64,000 nt of DNA from Calditrichales bacterium MX18-03 (GCA_021083345.1 JAJGRE010000002.1:868001-932000), one strand, 5' to 3'; positions 9,402 through 19,456 are shown, counted from the first letter of the stretch. A program made the numbers and translations. The notes: generated from the sequence alone by a model not told the origin.

Positions 9402-11189
9402 TTATAAACCCATATCCTTTAAATATATAGTTTTTACGCTGTTTTCAATCTCCAACCTAATATATTCAGAATTTGTTTCGAAGTTAATATTACTGTTACT
9501 AAAATCAATAATGTAACCTGAATATAGTGAATCGCAAGATCCCATTAACTCTAGCACATGGTTCTTATGTATTACGCCAAATTCAGGTGAGTACCATCCG
9601 TTTGTGATTCCTCCATTATATTGATTTTGTTCCAGAGCATTTAATGTAATAATCTGAGCCAACTGATGCTTCGTTCTCCAAACTTCCCAATAGGCTTTCT
9701 TCTCCAACCTTAAGTCTGGGTGAAAATGTATATAGTTACGGTAATTTCTTGTTTTATTACTTATCACCTTATCTATTACCATCAATATATCGGGATTAAC
9801 AAAAAAAATCCATCTCATGTGTTTTTCATGCTGATAGTTGAAATAACTACCTTTGAAAAGCCGGTTACCATTAAAGCTAACTAATTCTCCTCCATTTTTA
9901 TAAATCCTTTTTGCTACTCTGAAGCTGCTCCAACATTGTGACTGTTCTGATTCACCAATCATAACAGTATTATGCGCTCTTGTGCTTCTAAAGAACTCCC
10001 TCCATTGTCCGCTCTTATATTCATATGTCCCAGAGTTTACAATAAACGGCTGTTTGTTTACAGATAATTCATAACTAAGTGCATCACAATGACCATGACC
10101 CGGTAAATAATCTGGTCCGATCTTTCCGCAGTCAACTATCAGTTTTTTGTTTTCACTTTCAAGAATATAATAACCGCTTTGGGCAAAAGTATCTTTATAC
10201 GCTGGTTTTAGTCCAAAATATTTATCAGCCGCGATTAGCAGTGAAGAAAGTGTTTTACTTACTCCATCTGCGCTGTCATTAAAAAATGGTGTCTTTCCCA
10301 TGTCGTACTCCAATGAGTATAAACAATTCAACATCAAGCCCAAATACTTAGATATACATGCACAAAACTGGCTATCATAGTTATTAAGCCAAAAACCTAT
10401 CTTCAAAAGAGCCTCTATCATTATTTTATGATACATTGGACTCAACTCAAAGTGCATCCCATCATTATGTATCTGTTCCTTAAGTTGCCTCTCTAGCTCA
10501 TCAGTAAATTCTCTTACTTTGTTGTGTTCTTGAAAAAAGATACTTCCTGCAATTAGCGCCTTTAAATTCTCAATATAATGATTTCCCAAAATATCCTTTT
10601 CAGGATTATCTTTTAAATAAACATACTGAAAATAAATTGACCTGAGTAGGCTGATATTGAATTCTGTATCTGCATCAATCAATTCTTCAAACATACGATA
10701 GCTACAAATCCAGTTTACTACTCTAAGCGAAATAGTGTAAGGATGCCATCCATCGCCTGCGTATTCACTATTATTGTCTATCCATGACTTAATAAGTTCT
10801 TTATACTTATAGTAATACACAATGTCTTTCTGAGTCTGATATGCATACCCTAAAGCATAGACATACTCAAAGTAATGTAAATTAAACCTCCAAAGTTGTG
10901 ATAACTCTGCATTATTCCACCCTGATGCTAAATCAATTTTTACAGTTTGACCAATAAAGAAAAATTTGTTATTTAGAATGTCGTTTAACTGAAACCTTTT
11001 CAGGTAATCTGGATCAGAATCTAACTCAGGTAATATAATGGGATTCTTTTTATTCAATGAAGGAATATCAGAAAATACTCCTCTCCTATGCCTGAATTTG
11101 CTCATTACTATCTTCTTTACTCTGAAGAAGATTTGATTAAATTTCAAATATCTAATTGTATTCCAGTATAAGATAACTTTTTTTCCCAT
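9402..11189 (-). CDS. Heparinase II/III-family protein
   Basis: This 595-residue protein has an N-terminal alpha-helical part (about residues 60-330, with NDILNNKFFFIG, WRFNLHYFEY, DGWHPYTISLRVVNWI and GNHYIENLKALI) like the alpha/alpha-toroid of alginate-lyase folds. The C-terminal part is a heparinase II/III-like beta domain with GHGHCDALSYELSVNKQPFI, NSGTYEYKSGQWREFFRSTR and AHNTVMIGESEQS. No export signal is evident, although the first 40 residues are basic. Proteins of this family acting on uronic-acid polymers cleave by beta-elimination. Genes like this recur in wecBC-containing clusters, where they may trim or edit uronate-containing glycans. Activity and location are not established from the sequence. 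Confidence 0.85.
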   Translation of the reverse strand: MGKKVILYWNTIRYLKFNQIFFRVKKIVMSKFRHRRGVFSDIPSLNKKNPIILPELDSDPDYLKRFQLNDILNNKFFFIGQTVKIDLASGWNNAELSQLWRFNLHYFEYVYALGYAYQTQKDIVYYYKYKELIKSWIDNNSEYAGDGWHPYTISLRVVNWICSYRMFEELIDADTEFNISLLRSIYFQYVYLKDNPEKDILGNHYIENLKALIAGSIFFQEHNKVREFTDELERQLKEQIHNDGMHFELSPMYHKIMIEALLKIGFWLNNYDSQFCACISKYLGLMLNCLYSLEYDMGKTPFFNDSADGVSKTLSSLLIAADKYFGLKPAYKDTFAQSGYYILESENKKLIVDCGKIGPDYLPGHGHCDALSYELSVNKQPFIVNSGTYEYKSGQWREFFRSTRAHNTVMIGESEQSQCWSSFRVAKRIYKNGGELVSFNGNRLFKGSYFNYQHEKHMRWIFFVNPDILMVIDKVISNKTRNYRNYIHFHPDLRLEKKAYWEVWRTKHQLAQIITLNALEQNQYNGGITNGWYSPEFGVIHKNHVLELMGSCDSLYSGYIIDFSNSNINFETNSEYIRLEIENSVKTIYLKDMGL

Positions 11190-11250
11190 ATTCTTAATGC
11201 TGCCTTTACAAAGAAAGATTTCTTTTCATGATATGGTGTTTAAAACATGA

Positions 11251-12525
11251 CTAACCTTTCGCAATATGTCTTCTTATATAGTCGATAATCAAATTTCTAT
11301 TTAGTTCAATTTTATTTCTGATAAATGCCTCAATACTCTCCTTGTCACTTAGATACCGATCAACTGCTCTTAATACATTTCCTATCTCAAATTCTTCCAA
11401 TGTGGTATACTCCTGATCGAATTCATCAAGTGTCCCAGGCATTTTGTCTCCCCACTCTTTTTTATAAATACCGTAGACTGGCGTACCTTCACTTAAGGCA
11501 AGAATAGCCGAATGCAGCCTCATTGCTATCAATGCGCTCGATTTTGCATATAGCGCCTTAAGAACTATCGGGTCATATTCCTCAACTGACAGTAACCTAC
11601 TATTGTTTACATTGTTTAAAACAATTTGTGTGATTTCAACATCCTTCTTTGTTTGACACACTAGCAACACTTTATGTCTACAGTACATATTAAGTAGACT
11701 ATTTATAACTTCCGTTATCACACTAATAATGTTGTGATTATCACTCGAGCATAGTTCATGAGTATCACCGATTTTAGTATTTCTGAGGGTTATTGTAAAA
11801 TATTCCTCGCCTACAAGAGAATATTGCTCTAAAATTGCCTTGCATTTTTCTGAATCAACTAGTTTAATAAAAAAGGCTAGATCAATAAAAGTTTCAGTAT
11901 TCTTAATGGCAGCGAAGCATTTTTTGAAAATAATTTCTGACTTCTTTTCTCTAAAAGTAATAAATCTTGCTTGATTAAACAGTCCTCTTAAGTAGTATTT
12001 TCCAAAACCATCTATCTCGCCGATAGACTGAGGTAAAAAGCCATAATCTACGCCTGCTTTTTTTGCCACAACAAGAGGAAAAGAATATGCTAATAAGGAT
12101 TTTAATTCTTTTCTATATATATTCCACCTAAATAGATTACCGCCATTAAATAATATTGTATCAGATCTTAATAGAACTCGAACTGCATCACTATGACATT
12201 CATTATATCTCTTTTTAGGAGCAGCAGAATAGTAAACGTATATAATGCCATTCAGTATAATATTCTTAATCTGCATAATCTTGCTTTGTTTATGACGGTC
12301 GAAATCAAAAGGGCCAGGATAGACACATGTATTTTCATTGTAGCCTTCGATGAATGCTTTTGTTTTAATAAACCCATCACTATTCTCTGAGAATCTTGAA
12401 ATAAGATTTAACTTCTGCCCATCATATGCTTCCTGTATAATATCTATCGCTCCTAAGTTGATTGCCATATCACCAGAATTATCCGTACCATAAGCATACA
12501 CAAGTGTAATTTCTTTTTGCTCCAA
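11251..12525 (-). CDS. Polysaccharide pyruvyltransferase family protein
   Basis: The N-terminal AYGTDNSGDMAINLGAIDII region and the C-terminal IAMRLHSAILALSEGTPVYG block (with the conserved Arg-x-His) place this protein of about 424 residues in the polysaccharide pyruvyltransferase family. Such enzymes transfer pyruvate from phosphoenolpyruvate to form a ketal on a glycan, giving a negative charge. In SLH-bearing bacteria the CsaB member makes the ligand for SLH domains, but this operon member more likely modifies the new polysaccharide; that is inference. The start is probably the TTG at 12525, 6 bases after an AGAGGTG site. A GTG at 12534 is in frame but lies within that site. Confidence 0.8.
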   Translation of the reverse strand: MEQKEITLVYAYGTDNSGDMAINLGAIDIIQEAYDGQKLNLISRFSENSDGFIKTKAFIEGYNENTCVYPGPFDFDRHKQSKIMQIKNIILNGIIYVYYSAAPKKRYNECHSDAVRVLLRSDTILFNGGNLFRWNIYRKELKSLLAYSFPLVVAKKAGVDYGFLPQSIGEIDGFGKYYLRGLFNQARFITFREKKSEIIFKKCFAAIKNTETFIDLAFFIKLVDSEKCKAILEQYSLVGEEYFTITLRNTKIGDTHELCSSDNHNIISVITEVINSLLNMYCRHKVLLVCQTKKDVEITQIVLNNVNNSRLLSVEEYDPIVLKALYAKSSALIAMRLHSAILALSEGTPVYGIYKKEWGDKMPGTLDEFDQEYTTLEEFEIGNVLRAVDRYLSDKESIEAFIRNKIELNRNLIIDYIRRHIAKG

Positions 12526-12578
12526 TATATACACCTCTTTGTATTAATTTAAAGACACAACAACTCTTGCATTGCCAA

Positions 12579-13625
12579 TCAGATGCTCCAGTCCTTTTGT
12601 CTCAACATCTGAACAAAACTCGTAATCACATTATCTGCTAAATATTTTTCAGCTTCAATCTGATTTCTACAGGCAATTTCATGAAGAAGATTCTGGTCAT
12701 CATATAGATGCTTAATTTTATCAGCCAGATCATCTACGTCCTCAGGTTCTGCTATTAAGCCGTTTACATTGTTGCCTACTATTTCTGCATTAAAAGAGCA
12801 ATTCGTTACAATGACTGGCACTCCAGCAATATATGCATCAATAATTACTCCTGGAAAACCTTCGCTCTTGCAATAAGTGGGAAATAGGAAGCAATGGTAT
12901 TGAGATATTACCTCACTTACTTTTTCCGGCTCTATGACTCCTTTATATGAAGCAAAGGTATATCTGCTTAATACTCCGAAGAATTCATCTTTATAGCTAT
13001 CCCTTATAGGTCCATAAACATCATATGAAATTGGTATATTATGTGCTTTAATCAGTTTGTCTATTGCCTTTAATGAAATTTCTATACCTTTGTCTTTTCT
13101 TATTCTTGAAATAAACAACAATTTAAAAGTACTCATTGGATTTGGGACATCCTGCTTTAATATATCTGCTCTATCTTTAAAATTTGGCAGATATACAACG
13201 TTATCTGTGCCGGTTAACTCTCTTAAATCCTTTGCCAGTCCTTTAGTCTCTGCAAAAACATAATCTGCTGCTCTTAATGAATCAACAAAAATAGCTCGAA
13301 AAAGCTTGTTTAAGTTTTTAGCTTCTTTATAAAGTCCGCCCCCCATTGGTAATAAAGCAAATTTAAAATTTTTTATCAATCTTTTCTTTAATAACAGAAT
13401 CGGTAAACAAATATACCGACCTCTTTCCGAAGTACTTAAAATTACGTTACTACTGTTATTAAATATAATTCCGAAAAGCACTTTAAAAAGGTCCTTTTTC
13501 CAATACAGTGTGTTAATTACATTAACTTCTATTTTCAATCTCTTTAACGTTGAAATTAAGATCATATTCTTTACTCCCGGACCTGAAATTGGAGGTGAGA
13601 CAGGTCCGATTATTTTAACACCCAT
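12579..13625 (-). CDS. GT4-family glycosyltransferase
   Basis: This 348-residue GT-B fold protein begins MGVKIIGPVSPPISGPGVKN, with LLFISRIRKDKGIEISLKAI opening the C-terminal domain. CKSEGFPGVIIDAYIAGVPV is the donor-binding EX7E-type motif, followed by NGLIAEPEDVDDLADKI. It is likely a cytoplasmic glycosyltransferase adding a sugar to the undecaprenyl-linked repeat unit, retaining mechanism by family. An AAGGAG site lies 7 bases before the ATG. It sits between the second putative glycosyltransferase and the pyruvyltransferase gene. Donor sugar is unknown. Confidence 0.85.
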   Translation of the reverse strand: MGVKIIGPVSPPISGPGVKNMILISTLKRLKIEVNVINTLYWKKDLFKVLFGIIFNNSSNVILSTSERGRYICLPILLLKKRLIKNFKFALLPMGGGLYKEAKNLNKLFRAIFVDSLRAADYVFAETKGLAKDLRELTGTDNVVYLPNFKDRADILKQDVPNPMSTFKLLFISRIRKDKGIEISLKAIDKLIKAHNIPISYDVYGPIRDSYKDEFFGVLSRYTFASYKGVIEPEKVSEVISQYHCFLFPTYCKSEGFPGVIIDAYIAGVPVIVTNCSFNAEIVGNNVNGLIAEPEDVDDLADKIKHLYDDQNLLHEIACRNQIEAEKYLADNVITSFVQMLRQKDWSI

Positions 13626-13651
13626 TTAGTATCTCCTTATTCAAATTTATG

Positions 13652-14755
13652 TTAACCTATTTCGCGACTCAAAAAACAGAGCAACTGTTCAATCTCTTTT
13701 TTTAAATTGAGCAACGATTCTAAATCACTTGCAATTTGATCTTTCTTTTTTGTTTTTATTTTAACTAAAAAATCAATCAACTTCTCTATGTCAAATTCAA
13801 AATTACTATTTGAATTGCATTTAACAAAATACACATAATCCCGATCAGATAGTATTTCACAGTAATCTCCAATATTATCACTCATAATGATTCCTAATCC
13901 TGCATTTAGATAATCAATAACTTTAAATGGGGATGAAGTAATGTTCACAATAGAGTTACTTCTTAGAATAATACCAACATCGTAATCTGAAATGCTATTG
14001 ACCAATTCTTCTTGATTCAGGTTCCTTACCTTCGTAAAGTCTCTAATACTATATTGATCAATAAGCGCAGCTGCCAAGTTATTGTTATCCTCTAATGTGC
14101 AAATATAAAACTCAATATTTTCTAGCTGCGAGTGAATATCAGCAATCAATTGAAAAATACTATCTATTTGTTGCCATTTAGAAAAGCCACCCGAGTATAC
14201 AATTCTTATCGTTGAATCATCACTTTTTTGTGGAAAATATCTTGGACTAAAAGGCAAATAATTATGAACAACTATTGATTTGGAAAAAATGTCCTGATTA
14301 TAAAAATACTTGGAAATATAATGCAACTGTTGTTTTTTTGATAAAAAGCAAAAACAATCTGAGGCAGCAATAGCCTTTTGTTCTTGATAATCAAGGATCC
14401 ATTTTTTTATCAGTGAATGATGTTTTAGAAATGACTCTTCAGGTACAATACCTCTTGGTCTAAATAGAATGCTATAATTTTTTCTATTACCAATTATTCT
14501 TCTTAAATAAAGAGTATCTTTATTACTAAATGTAATAAAAACTGTACAGTTTTCTTCGTAATTTTTTGTATACTCTGTTAAAGTAGTACGAATCCCAGAA
14601 TACTCCTGTATATGGAGCGTATTATCTATACACTTTGCTGAATAAAATATATTACAATCAAATTGTACCAAACAAGCAATCAGTGGCTCCATTTGTCTAA
14701 ATGCCTCTTCCGTACCGCTGGTGGAGTAAAAGAATATATTAAACTCTCTTTTCAA
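13652..14755 (-). CDS. Putative glycosyltransferase (GT-B fold), divergent
   Basis: This protein of 367 residues looks like a glycosyltransferase but is divergent. The N-terminal half has IFFYSTSGTEEAFRQMEPLI; the middle has RIVYSGGFSKWQQIDSIFQL, the linker seen where the second Rossmann domain begins. The C-terminal half has SSPFKVIDYLNAGLGIIMSD, which matches the donor-site motif without a clean EX7E pair. No signal peptide or membrane segment is visible. The start is taken as the TTG at 14755, 5 bases after an AGAGGTG site; another in-frame TTG lies at 14776 upstream of that site. It lies directly after the polymerase-like gene in the operon. Confidence 0.7.
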   Translation of the reverse strand: MKREFNIFFYSTSGTEEAFRQMEPLIACLVQFDCNIFYSAKCIDNTLHIQEYSGIRTTLTEYTKNYEENCTVFITFSNKDTLYLRRIIGNRKNYSILFRPRGIVPEESFLKHHSLIKKWILDYQEQKAIAASDCFCFLSKKQQLHYISKYFYNQDIFSKSIVVHNYLPFSPRYFPQKSDDSTIRIVYSGGFSKWQQIDSIFQLIADIHSQLENIEFYICTLEDNNNLAAALIDQYSIRDFTKVRNLNQEELVNSISDYDVGIILRSNSIVNITSSPFKVIDYLNAGLGIIMSDNIGDYCEILSDRDYVYFVKCNSNSNFEFDIEKLIDFLVKIKTKKKDQIASDLESLLNLKKEIEQLLCFLSREIG

Positions 14756-14826
14756 ATTATCACCTCTTTTAAACAAAGTTAGTTAAACTAAGTATTACAA
14801 AACATTATTTAGAAAAGCATTACATT

Positions 14827-16164
14827 TTAAAGCATATACGTGCTTACAACAAATAGAATACCTATAAGATAGTATACAATAACAGAGAATGTGAATACTC
14901 TCTTATTCCATAAATCAAAATTTCCAATCATCATTAATGCAGTTAACATTAGTTGATATATAGGTATTCTTATTCTGGTCTGTAATGAACCATACTTAAC
15001 TGAATAAACACCTATCACATACAGCACAATGCCTAATATTGTAAGTATAAAGAATGACTTGTCCTTTCTCCCAATAAATAAAAGTTTATCGTTTCGATTA
15101 AGGAGTAAAACTAAGAGAGAAGGAAATATTATGAAGTAACCAATAAAACTTATACCTGCATATAGAAAACCACAGATATACGACATTTTCCAAGATAATG
15201 AGAACCCGTTTGTAAAATATTGAATGAACAGACTAAATGAATTATTTGCCAAGAAAACGCTTGGAATACCTTTTATAAAACGGGTAGAAAGTACTTTCCC
15301 TACAAGACCCTCATCTGATTTTATAATGTCATATGCATCATCTATACTTAATTCGTGCCTTCCATATTCTGGCCGCGATACGATCAGTCCTTGTATTCCA
15401 CTATTGGAAGGTAAAGGTATAATATACCAAATTAAAAATGATCCAATAAATGTAAGTAACAGTAAAAATATTCTATACTTAATATTCAATAATTTTGTGA
15501 TTAAAAAGCTTAGCGTAAGAGCTAATATGATAATTGGTATTAATTCATCTCTAAAGAAAAAAATTAATGCCATATACAATATGCTTAGTGAAAATTTCTT
15601 GAGCTTACTTTTATTAGAAAATAGCTCCGTAATAATGAATATTAATAGAACGCTTACTATCCCATCTCTAAAATTCAGAAGAGTACACCAGTAAACATTC
15701 AGTAAAAATGCTGTGACTAAGATCCTATTTTTATATGTTCTGATAGAAATATTATACTGAGCTAAGAATAGTATTAATCTAACAAGCGAATACATCCATA
15801 TCAGTAGATTGTTTAGTCTGATAAATATTGATGCAATGCTAATATCTGCATTAGGTACTAAGGCAAGTGCATTAAAAATCATGTATCCCCAATATTTATA
15901 ATCTTCATGGATACTTGTCAAGACTTCTGGTGCATCTTCGAATGAAAACGGCCATGATTCTATGAGTGAATCACCCCATTGATAATAAGTTATTGTGTCA
16001 GAGCCTTCAAACCAGACATCAAACTGGCAGTAAAGCATAAAAGAATGCAAAAGTACAAGAACAATCCCGACCACAAGTGCAAGATATACTATTAATATTT
16101 CATTTCTTTTGAGCTTATTTGCATAATACATGAATACAAAAAACAAAAGTATGAATAAATACAT
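14827..16164 (-). CDS. Wzy-like polysaccharide polymerase (EpsG-like membrane protein)
   Basis: This 445-residue integral membrane protein has about 10-12 hydrophobic segments from the N-terminus (MYLFILLFFVFMYYANKLKR) to the end. A large polar loop lies near residues 255-300, including SRPEYGRHELSIDDAYDIIK. The size, topology and position, next to the initiating transferase and glycosyltransferases in an operon with a flippase, fit the polymerase that joins repeat units on the outer membrane face. Polymerases have little conserved sequence, so this rests on topology and context. A GAGGT site precedes the ATG. No other Wzy candidate is present in the window. Confidence 0.72.
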   Translation of the reverse strand: MYLFILLFFVFMYYANKLKRNEILIVYLALVVGIVLVLLHSFMLYCQFDVWFEGSDTITYYQWGDSLIESWPFSFEDAPEVLTSIHEDYKYWGYMIFNALALVPNADISIASIFIRLNNLLIWMYSLVRLILFLAQYNISIRTYKNRILVTAFLLNVYWCTLLNFRDGIVSVLLIFIITELFSNKSKLKKFSLSILYMALIFFFRDELIPIIILALTLSFLITKLLNIKYRIFLLLLTFIGSFLIWYIIPLPSNSGIQGLIVSRPEYGRHELSIDDAYDIIKSDEGLVGKVLSTRFIKGIPSVFLANNSFSLFIQYFTNGFSLSWKMSYICGFLYAGISFIGYFIIFPSLLVLLLNRNDKLLFIGRKDKSFFILTILGIVLYVIGVYSVKYGSLQTRIRIPIYQLMLTALMMIGNFDLWNKRVFTFSVIVYYLIGILFVVSTYML

Positions 16165-16416
16165 GGTACCTCTTTTCCTTACTGCAATATTGAAAGTATA
16201 ACTTTTCTCTTATAATCCATGACTTATTCCTGCACAGACTCCAATTCATAATATACCTTTAAACATCATTTCTCTTCGATCTTATATCCATTTGGATCAA
16301 TCCATATAATTGCTCATTGCCTTAGTCTATTTTTCTAGTACCTTTCTAACTAAATGAATATCTTAATCTAGAATCATGACCCAATAATAACTGATGAGTA
16401 TTTAACCACATATGGT
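16165..16416. other. Intergenic region between wbaP-like and wzy-like genes
   Basis: This 252-base AT-rich gap shows no open frame, hairpin terminator or well-spaced minus-strand promoter that I would assert. It marks the point where composition changes from the moderate GC of the wbaP/wzz side to the very AT-rich polymerase and glycosyltransferase genes. It is therefore a candidate boundary of an exchanged cassette. Confidence 0.4.
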
Positions 16417-17868
16417 TTATAAACCTGCCACCTTACCATGTTCAACTTTAATTACTCCAACTTCCCGTTGCAGATCATAGTGCATGCTCGCTGCAAGCTC
16501 TTCAAATGTTGCTTGTTCTGAGACACCTTGTGAACTTGCCTTCATAAACAATATCTTAATTGTTTGAAGCATAATGCGCAAATCCAATAAAAAGGAGTAA
16601 TTCCTTATATAGAGAAGGTCATATCGCAGCTTGTCCTCCGGGGTAGTAGTGTATTTGCCTAGTACCTGGGCAAGACCCGTTATCCCAGCTTTTACAGCTA
16701 AGCGATATTCGAAGTCCGGTATATACTGCTTGAATTGGTCAATGAAGAATTGACGCTCAGGTCTAGGTCCCACTATGCTCATATGACCGAAGAGCACATT
16801 GAAAAGCTGAGGGAGTTCATCAATTCTGGTTGCTCTCAGAAACCCACCCAGTGGCGTGATCCTGGGATCTTTGTCTGTAGCCAGTACTGGGCCGGTCAGT
16901 TTCTCAGCATTCATAACCATAGTCCTGAATTTATACAGTCTGAATTCTTTGTTGCCTCTGGTAACCCTATCCTGAGTAAATATCGCTGGTCCTCCATCAT
17001 AGAGCCTGATCCCTAAATAGGTAAAGATCATGATCGGCAAGGTCAGATAAATACCGGTCAATGAAATGAGAATATCCATTATCCTCTTCCCAATCCGCTG
17101 CTCTCTTGACAGCTGAAGCTTCTCAATACAGAATACAGGAATATCGTCAACTTGAGTCAGCTTGGCATTGAATAGAGTGATTTCGAAAAGCTCCGGAACA
17201 ATAAATATTGTCTTGTCGAAACCCACACAGTGGGAAATGATCGATTCCTTATCTTTGCTGTCAAGCTTGGGACCGATAATAACAACCTCTACCTCATTGA
17301 TCAAAGAATATACTCTGCTGCTGATCTCACCGCAGATGTATTTTACATTCAAAGATCTTGAATTCGTTCTTATCAATTTTCTGGCAATCTCCTCAGTTTC
17401 TCCGTTTTTCCCGATTATAATAGCTGTTTTGGGCTTTCGGAGCACATCGTACAATAGGATGACCATTAGCTTCCATGCTGAAAGATATAGCAGTTGCAGT
17501 GCAAAAGCCAATACAAAAATGCTTCTTGAGGAGTTAAATTCCTTATAGAAATAGGTGGCTGCAAACGTGATAATATTAATAAAAATCAAAGACAAGAACA
17601 CAGAGTAAATCGTCTCAAAGTGCCTTTTTGCCCCACACTTGAATACTCCGTAGACTTGAAAAAAAATCAAGGCCGTTGCAGATATCAAAGCTCCGTATGG
17701 TATCCATGGAAATAGCTCCGTATACGACTGCACACTTCCAATAAACAAGTCTCCATTAAGCTGATAAGTGAAAGCAGAGTACAAGCCGAAGTTAACAAGA
17801 ACAATATCCATCACAACTTGGATGTAATAGAACCATTTATTCTCCTTATTAAAATGATCGTTGGTCAT
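16417..17868 (-). CDS. Undecaprenyl-phosphate sugar phosphotransferase (WbaP-like)
   Basis: This 483-residue polyprenyl-phosphate hexose-1-phosphate transferase starts repeat-unit synthesis. It has four N-terminal membrane segments (about residues 15-130), then a Rossmann-like middle domain (KTAIIIGKNGETEEIARKLI). The C-terminal catalytic domain, from about residue 255, carries KRIMDILISLTGIYLTLPIM, GPAIFTQDRVTRGN, YKFRTMV, DELPQLFNVLFGHMSIVGPR and ITGLAQVLGKY, the ordered motifs of bacterial sugar transferases with the catalytic Asp-Glu pair. It moves a sugar-1-phosphate onto undecaprenyl phosphate at the inner leaflet. GGGGGAG lies 6 bases before the ATG. It is transcribed after the Wzz-like gene, from which it is separated by 41 bases. 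Confidence 0.93.
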   Translation of the reverse strand: MTNDHFNKENKWFYYIQVVMDIVLVNFGLYSAFTYQLNGDLFIGSVQSYTELFPWIPYGALISATALIFFQVYGVFKCGAKRHFETIYSVFLSLIFINIITFAATYFYKEFNSSRSIFVLAFALQLLYLSAWKLMVILLYDVLRKPKTAIIIGKNGETEEIARKLIRTNSRSLNVKYICGEISSRVYSLINEVEVVIIGPKLDSKDKESIISHCVGFDKTIFIVPELFEITLFNAKLTQVDDIPVFCIEKLQLSREQRIGKRIMDILISLTGIYLTLPIMIFTYLGIRLYDGGPAIFTQDRVTRGNKEFRLYKFRTMVMNAEKLTGPVLATDKDPRITPLGGFLRATRIDELPQLFNVLFGHMSIVGPRPERQFFIDQFKQYIPDFEYRLAVKAGITGLAQVLGKYTTTPEDKLRYDLLYIRNYSFLLDLRIMLQTIKILFMKASSQGVSEQATFEELAASMHYDLQREVGVIKVEHGKVAGL

Positions 17869-17909
17869 ATACTACTCCCCCTGCTTTTCCAGAGATACAT
17901 ATGGCTGAA

Positions 17910-19427
17910 TTATGCGTTATGCTTCTGGTCTGCCTTCAACATTCCCTGCAGCTCTTTTGCTTTCTCTATAATTGCCTGACTGCTGTTCTTCCAATAATCA
18001 GCAAACAATGCTGCGAATACGCCAAGCATCAGGCCGAGTACAAGCGCGATTGCCAATATTAGCTTTGCTTTGTCATTTGCTGCTACAACTTCTACAGGGC
18101 TAAGCTTCAATATTGCTTTGTTGTAGTACTGTGTCTCATAGTATTCCGATACTGTTTCATTGGTCAAGTTTATCCAGTTCTCCAGCTTCTTCTTGATGCT
18201 TTCCATCATGACAAGGACATCTTTTTCTGCTGCTTTCTTCAGTTCGTCCGGAATATTATCTTCTGTGCTGTAGTACTCTATTTCTTTCTTAATATATTCA
18301 ATCTCGTGCTGCGTGTTAGTCGCAGAAACACCTGAAGACATGGAACGCTCAGCCATTTCATCATAATACGGGTTTCTTTCTTCTGTCTCGATCATGCCAC
18401 CGGTGGAATTCATAAGTCCGGGAATCATTACGACACTCTTTTCTTGGTTGTTGAAATATTTCTCCATAGTATCTTTAACAATTGCCGCTTCGTCCTGTTT
18501 CTTGCCTTTAGTCAACTCATACCTTTTTATGAGATATTCATAGGACTTGATCAGCTTTTCCTTATCCTTGGTCAGTTTGAAAGCACCTATGATTGAGTCC
18601 ATCTTGTTGATATCGACGTTGTTGACGATATCAACCGACTCCATAATGTCTGCAAAGGCAAGACCGGTTTTCTTAGATCTGAATACACTGTCTTCTCTAT
18701 TCTTGTCCGACAAATAACTCCTTATGATATCAATTTGATTATGCATCACACTAGAGACTTCCGGATAGTCATACTCTTCATAGTTCAGGGTTCCGATGGC
18801 ATTAGCCAACACGGATTTGTCACTATAGGAGTCATAAAAATACTCAATATAAGAATCGATGACACTGTTCAGAATCTCCTGTGCTTTACTTTTACTAATG
18901 TCTACGTCTTTCGCAATATTAAATGTTACAATGTATTCATTGGGGTAGTATACATAGTCTTCAAGAGCTTTTACATTCTCTTTGCCTGCTTCTATAACCT
19001 CTTTTAGTGTTTTGATTTTCTCAACAACGCCTCCCGGCACGACCGGAGTAAACTCAATATTCTTTCGGATGTCATCGGCTGTGATTTTTGAATCTCCCAG
19101 ATCTATTGATTCAAGTGCCTTGCTTATAACTAACGGCGACTTCAGCTTTCCTATATCAAACCGCTTGCCGTAGGGGTCCAATCCTTTTTCAATTCCATCA
19201 AAGTTCAGGGAAATCATAATTTTTGCTACCCCTGTGTATGGGGTTGCAACATATAAGCCGGCATATGACAATACTAGTGAAGCTATCATAATAATCGCTA
19301 TAAGCTTCTTACCATTTATGAGTGCTTGTATAATCTGCCGTAGGGAAATCATTTCCCCAGTATCTTCATGATGTTCTTCATTTCTCAAAACAACTTCAAT
19401 CTTCTCAGTCGATGTTAACTTGTCCAA
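17910..19427 (-). CDS. Wzz-like chain-length determinant
   Basis: This 505-residue protein has the Wzz/polysaccharide co-polymerase layout. There is a short cytoplasmic N-terminus with EMISLRQIIQALINGKKLIA, a first membrane helix at about residues 36-56, a long extracytoplasmic helical region, and a second membrane helix near residues 462-485 (AKLILAIALVLGLMLGVFAA). No kinase domain follows the second helix and no CpsD-like tyrosine kinase gene is adjacent, unlike many Gram-positive capsule loci. The start is a TTG at 19427 with AGGAGG 8 bases before it. It probably sets the polymer length made by the Wzy-like protein. Confidence 0.85.
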   Translation of the reverse strand: MDKLTSTEKIEVVLRNEEHHEDTGEMISLRQIIQALINGKKLIAIIMIASLVLSYAGLYVATPYTGVAKIMISLNFDGIEKGLDPYGKRFDIGKLKSPLVISKALESIDLGDSKITADDIRKNIEFTPVVPGGVVEKIKTLKEVIEAGKENVKALEDYVYYPNEYIVTFNIAKDVDISKSKAQEILNSVIDSYIEYFYDSYSDKSVLANAIGTLNYEEYDYPEVSSVMHNQIDIIRSYLSDKNREDSVFRSKKTGLAFADIMESVDIVNNVDINKMDSIIGAFKLTKDKEKLIKSYEYLIKRYELTKGKKQDEAAIVKDTMEKYFNNQEKSVVMIPGLMNSTGGMIETEERNPYYDEMAERSMSSGVSATNTQHEIEYIKKEIEYYSTEDNIPDELKKAAEKDVLVMMESIKKKLENWINLTNETVSEYYETQYYNKAILKLSPVEVVAANDKAKLILAIALVLGLMLGVFAALFADYWKNSSQAIIEKAKELQGMLKADQKHNA

Positions 19428-19456
19428 ATCTTATACCTCCTGTTATTTTGACTAGG

